The notes beneath the pieces are model-generated. The model had not been told where the DNA came from. It saw only the letters and a list, made by a program, of their open reading frames with translations, and searched no databases. Shown one piece after another: positions 5,606 through 10,062 of a stretch of 10,062 nt of DNA. The stretch lies in contig CAYMOG010000043.1 of NCBI GenBank assembly GCA_964392065.1, forward strand, positions 1 through 10,062, given 5' to 3'. Position numbers and translations under genes: made by a program. This DNA is from JASBZA01 sp964392065 (GTDB lineage: Bacteria > Bacillota > Clostridia > Saccharofermentanales > Fastidiosipilaceae). The stretch's first letter is position 1. Each line of letters begins with the position of its first letter.

Positions 5606-8600
5606 ATGCAGTGGATGGTTGAACAGGCCCTTAAGGATAAAAATTTCGTCCGACTAAGAGATTTATGGCAGGTGCGTAACGAGAGAAGGCAAGGGCATAT
5701 AAATGTGGTAGGGCCCGGCGATGTTCATCAGGCATTTATATTATCGGCTCTTCATGCGCTAGATCGCTTAGATTACGATGAGCCACAAGGCTTGGTGATC
5801 ATTGTTCCTGATGTGTTACAAGCGCGTTTGTATCGAGAGGTTTTGCAGAGTTTTCTGGATGAAGATGTTCTAGAGTTTCCCACTCGTGAGTTTCAACTAA
5901 GTCCAGTCGATGCTTCGAGTAAGGAGCAGATGCAAAGAAGGCTACAGGTGTTAAGTCGCCTGCTTCAGGGCGATAAGCCAATACTTGTAGTGAGTGCTCC
6001 TGCCCTCTTGCAGCCTCTACCCAGTCTAGATGTATTGAAACAAAATAGTGTTCATTTAGCATTGGATGTGACCTTTGGCCCTCAGGAGTTAGGTGTGAAA
6101 CTCGAACAGATGGGTTATGAAAGAGTGCCCCTTACGGATGCACCAGGACAATTTTCCTTACGTGGTGATATTGTCGATATCTTTCCGATTCATAAACCGA
6201 AACCAGAAGATATTCCACTTGAGGAGCAATTGGAAAATTATGGTGTTAGAGTTTCATTCTTCGACAGGGAGATTGATCAGCTTCGCTATTTTGACCCTAT
6301 AACGCAAAGACAGGTCAGTAATTGTTCTAGTATCACGATTCCCCCTGCAAGAGAAATCATTCTGACCACAGAAGAACAGGCGAAATTAGTAGAAGAAATT
6401 GAAAAATGGGGAAGCGTTCGGGCCAAAGAACTGTATCAAGTGGGTGCCAATAAGGCCAGAGTAGAAGCGTTTCGAGCTTTTCTCCAGGCCGATCAAGAGA
6501 AGATTTCTACGGGGATTGATCATGGCGTAGTGGACCGATATATTCCACTATTAGAAGGTAAAACCGCTAATCTTCTGGATGTGTTACAAGGGTTTAATTA
6601 TCGCCCCGTAGTGGTGGAAACGCTAGATTTAAATAGGCGAATGGACGCTTGGGACCAAGACCAGTTTAAGCAAATGGAGCTATTACTAGAGCGAGGCAAA
6701 ACAACTAAACTAAGTTTCGATGTGTTTTACCAAAGCCACGAAGTTATGCAGAGGCTCGATCAGAAATTTTCTTGCTTAAGTTTCTCCTTATTACTACAAG
6801 CAGGAAATGGATTTCCAGGAGCTGAAAGAATTGATATTCAGAGTAGGCAAGCAGAAAATTATAGGGGATATGAAGATAAACTCTATACAACATTAAAAGA
6901 ACGCCAAAACACACTACAAGATACCTATATTTTCGTGCCGGATCAAGCCAGAAGAGAAAGATTACATAAAGAACTCCTACTGCATGCACCCGGTACGGTG
7001 AAACGTATTGTGCCTGAAAACTTAGCGTCAGGCTTCGAGTGGCCGAAGGCTTCCTTACTTATCTTAGGTACTCAGGATGTTTTCGGAGTAGAGAGGCGAA
7101 AACGCCCTCGGAAGAAAAAGCAAAGTGGTATACCTATTGCTTTTTTCTCCGATCTCACACCTGGAGACTTGGTTGTCCATGAAGTACATGGTATTGGTCA
7201 ATACGAAGGCTTAGAAACCTTAGAGTCCGATGATTCTTGGAGTGACTACATTAAGATTAGATATCAAGGCGAAGATGTCTTATATCTACCGATGAGTGCA
7301 CTGGATCAGATTCGGAAATATGTAGCGACGGGAGGGCGCAAAGCGAAACTCTCGAAACTAGGTGGTGGCGAATGGGATAGGCTTAAGAATCGAGCGCGCG
7401 AGTCTATCAAGAAGTTGGCAACGGACCTAGTCGAACTCTATGCGAAAAGACGAGAGCTAAAAGGTTTTTCTTTCCCAGAAGATACGGTTTGGGATCAAGA
7501 ATTTGCAGAACATTTTCCCTACGAAGAAACAGAGGATCAGCTTCAGGCTGTCCGAGAAATTAAAGCGGATATGGAAACGGATAAGGTTATGGATCGTTTG
7601 CTCTGCGGTGACGTAGGCTTTGGCAAAACGGAAGTGGCTTTTCGTGCCATGTTCAAGGCCGTGAATGGCGGGAAGCAAGCGGCACTCTTAGCCCCAACGA
7701 CTGTATTGGCCCAGCAACATTATCAGAATTTCAAGGAACGCATTGCGAATTTCCCAGTGCGGATAGGGCATTTAAGTCGTTTTGCTAGCCCTGCCATGCA
7801 GAAGCGGACACTAAAAGGCCTAGCATCAGGTGAAATTGATGTGGTCATAGGCACGCACCGAATCTTGTCCAATGATGTGAAATTTCGTGATTTGGGACTC
7901 TTAGTGGTAGACGAGGAACAACGATTTGGAGTGGACGACAAGGAGAAAATCAAGGCCTTGTACCCCAAAATTGACGTGCTTTCTCTAAGTGCGACACCTA
8001 TTCCCAGAACCTTACATATGTCCATGGCAGGAATTCGAGACATTTCTATTATCGAAGAACCCCCACAAGATAGAAGAGAAGTGCAAACTTTTGTCATGGA
8101 ATATCAAGAAGATATTATAGCGGATGCAATTCTTAGAGAAATTTCTCGAGGCGGTCAAATCTTTTATCTCTTTAATAATGTGAAAAAAATTCTCCAAGAA
8201 CAAGAGAAAATTGAACAGATGGTACCAGGAGCAAGAGTGCTCATTGCCCATGGTCAAATGCCTGAGCGTCAATTAGAAGATGTGATACAAGCCTTCTTGG
8301 AAGGCGAAGCGGACGTGCTTCTATGTACAACCATAATAGAATCAGGTATAGATATGCCTAACGTCAATACGCTAATTGTTACGCAAGCGAATCGGATGGG
8401 CCTAGCCCAACTCTACCAGCTCAAAGGCCGCGTAGGGCGATCCAGAAGGCAAGCGTATGCCTATGTCACGTATAACAAAGACCAGATTATCAATGAAGAT
8501 GCTCAGAAACGTCTGGCCGCAATCCGTGAGTATACAGAACTAGGTTCAGGTTTTCGCATAGCATTACGAGACTTAGAAGTTCGAGGCGCCGGAAATCTTC

Positions 8601-9202
8601 TGGGAGCAGAGCAACACGGGCACATGGAAGCCATAGGTTACGAGCTTTACGTGCAGATGCTAGAAGAGGAAGTGGAGAAGATTATGCCACGGGAGGAAGT
8701 AGAGGACTTTGGCCAAAGCCCACGCTACGAAATCCCCGAGAGTGTCGATACCAACATTCAGCTCGCTCTCAATGCATATTTGCCTCAATCTCTAATTCCG
8801 GATGAGGGTCAACGCATGGATATGTATCGTAGGTTAGGTGAAATCCGTGGGTTAGCAGACTATTATGATATTCTCGATGAACTCTCGGATCGCTACGGCG
8901 AGTTGCCGGCGGAGGCATATACACTAGCGGATGTTTCGTATATCAAGGCCAGAGCTGGAAAAATGGGTATTGCTCAAATTCGTGTGCAGAAGAAAAATAT
9001 TGTTATGGAATTCCAAGAAGGTGGTAAACCTAATATGGTGGAGGTATCGAAGTTGTTTTCAATCGATGAATACAAGCGCAGTATACGGTTCAGTGCAGGA
9101 ACAAAAGCAAATCTCTTGTGGGTTAATCAAGGTCAGCCTGTGGGCATGGTGCCTGAACGCCTTCGTAAATTATTCGCTCAAATAGAAAGAGTAGAGTCAT
9201 AA
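5606..9202 (+). CDS. mfd: Transcription-repair coupling factor
   Basis: Mfd is an ATP-dependent translocase. It pushes stalled RNA polymerase off damaged DNA and recruits UvrA for nucleotide excision repair. The 1198 residues are slightly longer than B. subtilis Mfd (about 1177). The UvrB-like N-terminal module (about 1-400) includes SLRGDIVDIFP. The CarD-like RNA polymerase-interacting domain is at about 514-580, with LTPGDLVVHEVHGIGQYEG. The helicase-type motor has Walker A GDVGFGKTE (K674), APTTVLAQQ (696-704), DEEQ (769-772), SATPIPRT (795-802) and QLKGRVGR (938-945). The TRG translocation motif is around 960-1010 (GSGFRIALRDLEVRGAGNLLG), and the C-terminal regulatory domain D7 is at about 1050-1198. 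All motor residues look intact. The ATG is 5 nt after AAGAGG, which overlaps the end of pth, so translation is coupled. The pth-mfd order is conserved in many Bacillota. Confidence 0.98.
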   Translation: MQWMVEQALKDKNFVRLRDLWQVRNERRQGHINVVGPGDVHQAFILSALHALDRLDYDEPQGLVIIVPDVLQARLYREVLQSFLDEDVLEFPTREFQLSPVDASSKEQMQRRLQVLSRLLQGDKPILVVSAPALLQPLPSLDVLKQNSVHLALDVTFGPQELGVKLEQMGYERVPLTDAPGQFSLRGDIVDIFPIHKPKPEDIPLEEQLENYGVRVSFFDREIDQLRYFDPITQRQVSNCSSITIPPAREIILTTEEQAKLVEEIEKWGSVRAKELYQVGANKARVEAFRAFLQADQEKISTGIDHGVVDRYIPLLEGKTANLLDVLQGFNYRPVVVETLDLNRRMDAWDQDQFKQMELLLERGKTTKLSFDVFYQSHEVMQRLDQKFSCLSFSLLLQAGNGFPGAERIDIQSRQAENYRGYEDKLYTTLKERQNTLQDTYIFVPDQARRERLHKELLLHAPGTVKRIVPENLASGFEWPKASLLILGTQDVFGVERRKRPRKKKQSGIPIAFFSDLTPGDLVVHEVHGIGQYEGLETLESDDSWSDYIKIRYQGEDVLYLPMSALDQIRKYVATGGRKAKLSKLGGGEWDRLKNRARESIKKLATDLVELYAKRRELKGFSFPEDTVWDQEFAEHFPYEETEDQLQAVREIKADMETDKVMDRLLCGDVGFGKTEVAFRAMFKAVNGGKQAALLAPTTVLAQQHYQNFKERIANFPVRIGHLSRFASPAMQKRTLKGLASGEIDVVIGTHRILSNDVKFRDLGLLVVDEEQRFGVDDKEKIKALYPKIDVLSLSATPIPRTLHMSMAGIRDISIIEEPPQDRREVQTFVMEYQEDIIADAILREISRGGQIFYLFNNVKKILQEQEKIEQMVPGARVLIAHGQMPERQLEDVIQAFLEGEADVLLCTTIIESGIDMPNVNTLIVTQANRMGLAQLYQLKGRVGRSRRQAYAYVTYNKDQIINEDAQKRLAAIREYTELGSGFRIALRDLEVRGAGNLLGAEQHGHMEAIGYELYVQMLEEEVEKIMPREEVEDFGQSPRYEIPESVDTNIQLALNAYLPQSLIPDEGQRMDMYRRLGEIRGLADYYDILDELSDRYGELPAEAYTLADVSYIKARAGKMGIAQIRVQKKNIVMEFQEGGKPNMVEVSKLFSIDEYKRSIRFSAGTKANLLWVNQGQPVGMVPERLRKLFAQIERVES

Positions 9203-9203
9203 T

Positions 9204-10040
9204 ATGTTAGATACCGTTGAAGTTATATTTGTTGATATCGATGGAACCCTTGTGAGTTTCGAGACGCATGCGCCTGTACCTAGTAGCCTGGAAGCCTTCC
9301 AGAAATTACAAGAGCAAGGGATTGCAGTGGTCTTAGCTTCGGGCAGGTCTTATGCCTCTATGGCAAGTTTAGGTTTAACAAATCAGGGATTTGACGGTTA
9401 TGTTTGTTCCAATGGTCAGAAATGCTTCTCTAGAGAGGGTGAAGTGCTTAGAAGCGTGATGATTGATAGTGCTGATGTAAAGAGTTTACTGAAGGCGATT
9501 GCGTTGCGCAGAGAAGCAGGTTTACCCGAGTGGGATATCTTCTTCATAGGAGAAGAGGAGGCATATGCGACTCATATAGGATCTGAAGCCGAAGCGATTT
9601 GTAGAGCCCTTAACTTCGAACTTTATCCTACGAAATCCTTGGATTTCTTAGCATCTCAGGCGTATTATCAACTGTTGTTTTTTGGCGATGAAGCTCAGGA
9701 GAGAGAAGTGATGAAACAGCTACCTAGATCCATTGCGACACGCTGGCATGCAGGATTTATTGATATCTTGCCTAGCCAAGGCGGCAAAGGCTATGGCGTA
9801 GAGGTGCTCTTGAATCACTTGCACATTCCCCCGCAGCATGCTCTGGCCTTCGGCGATGGCGAAAACGACATTAGTATGTTCGAAAAAGTAGGTTTTAGCA
9901 TTGCAATGGGGAATGCGACGAAGGCCTGTCGCGATGCTGCGGACTACGTAACGAAGTCCGTAGATGACCACGGCATTCGCTATGCTCTGGAGGCTATTGG
10001 CTTGCTCGGCCCAGGTCGACCAGGGCTCAGTAATCGGTAG
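9204..10040 (+). CDS. HAD-superfamily (Cof-type, subfamily IIB) phosphatase
   Basis: This 278-residue cytoplasmic protein has all four HAD motifs. Motif I is DIDGT (nucleophile D11, acid/base D13). Motif II is Ser46 in LASGRS, and motif III is K195 in GGKGYGVE. Motif IV is GDGENDISMF (D218, D222). The large insertion between motifs II and III (about 75-190) is the C2 cap of the Cof/YidA group. Known members dephosphorylate sugar phosphates, flavin mononucleotide, pyridoxal phosphate or similar small molecules, and the substrate here cannot be told from sequence. The ATG is 1 nt after the mfd stop. Its ribosome binding site is weak (TAGAG at 9192-9196), so translation probably depends on coupling to mfd. 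It takes the place where sporulation or chaperone genes follow mfd in other Bacillota. The C-terminal tail is a short Gly/Pro-rich stretch. Confidence 0.93.
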   Translation: MLDTVEVIFVDIDGTLVSFETHAPVPSSLEAFQKLQEQGIAVVLASGRSYASMASLGLTNQGFDGYVCSNGQKCFSREGEVLRSVMIDSADVKSLLKAIALRREAGLPEWDIFFIGEEEAYATHIGSEAEAICRALNFELYPTKSLDFLASQAYYQLLFFGDEAQEREVMKQLPRSIATRWHAGFIDILPSQGGKGYGVEVLLNHLHIPPQHALAFGDGENDISMFEKVGFSIAMGNATKACRDAADYVTKSVDDHGIRYALEAIGLLGPGRPGLSNR

Positions 10041-10062
10041 TTGAACTAGGTTTTGTGGGGGG

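Noticed and set aside
7723..8272. Antisense ORFs of 124 and 86 codons inside mfd
   Set aside because: They lie opposite the conserved helicase motifs of an intact mfd and show no family features. They are shadows of the real gene.

Overview
The window looks like chromosomal DNA of a low-to-moderate GC member of the Bacillota (Firmicutes). Evidence for this is the strong AGGAGG-type ribosome binding sites, the use of GTG and TTG starts, sigma-A-like promoters (one with an extended -10), and the pth-mfd gene pair, which Bacillota commonly carry near the replication origin. In Bacillus and many clostridia this pair is followed by sporulation genes. Here a Cof-type HAD phosphatase follows mfd instead, so a non-sporulating lineage such as Erysipelotrichia is possible, but I cannot place the organism firmly.

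Layout: (1) 1-384 holds a leftward tRNA-Ala(GGC) with its own promoter, then about 215 bp of AT-rich DNA with no gene. (2) 385-2647 is a leftward three-gene unit: deoC (deoxyribose-phosphate aldolase), a lipoprotein gene coupled to the end of deoC, and an AT-rich gene for a small membrane-anchored protein. The last two have no recognised function. (3) 2648-2859 is a divergent promoter region. (4) 2860-3594 is a rightward metallo-beta-lactamase-fold hydrolase gene, convergent with (5) 3602-4483, a leftward class III PPK2-type polyphosphate:nucleotide phosphotransferase. (6) 4484-5003 is a 520 bp divergent intergenic region with a tight cluster of DnaA boxes (two perfect, two with one mismatch, one weak) beside AT-rich DNA, followed by the pth promoter. 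(7) 5004-10040 is a rightward, tightly packed unit: pth, mfd and a HAD-IIB phosphatase, with gaps of only 2 and 1 nt.

Function: the right-hand operon combines translation housekeeping (Pth recycles peptidyl-tRNA), transcription-coupled repair (Mfd) and a phosphatase of unknown substrate. The left side carries nucleoside and phosphate metabolism genes (DeoC, PPK2). The most notable non-coding signal is the DnaA-box cluster between ppk2 and pth. Genes directly on either side are transcribed away from it, so it is a candidate replication origin or a DnaA-titrating or regulatory locus. No CRISPR array, insertion sequence, prophage or obvious defence system was seen.
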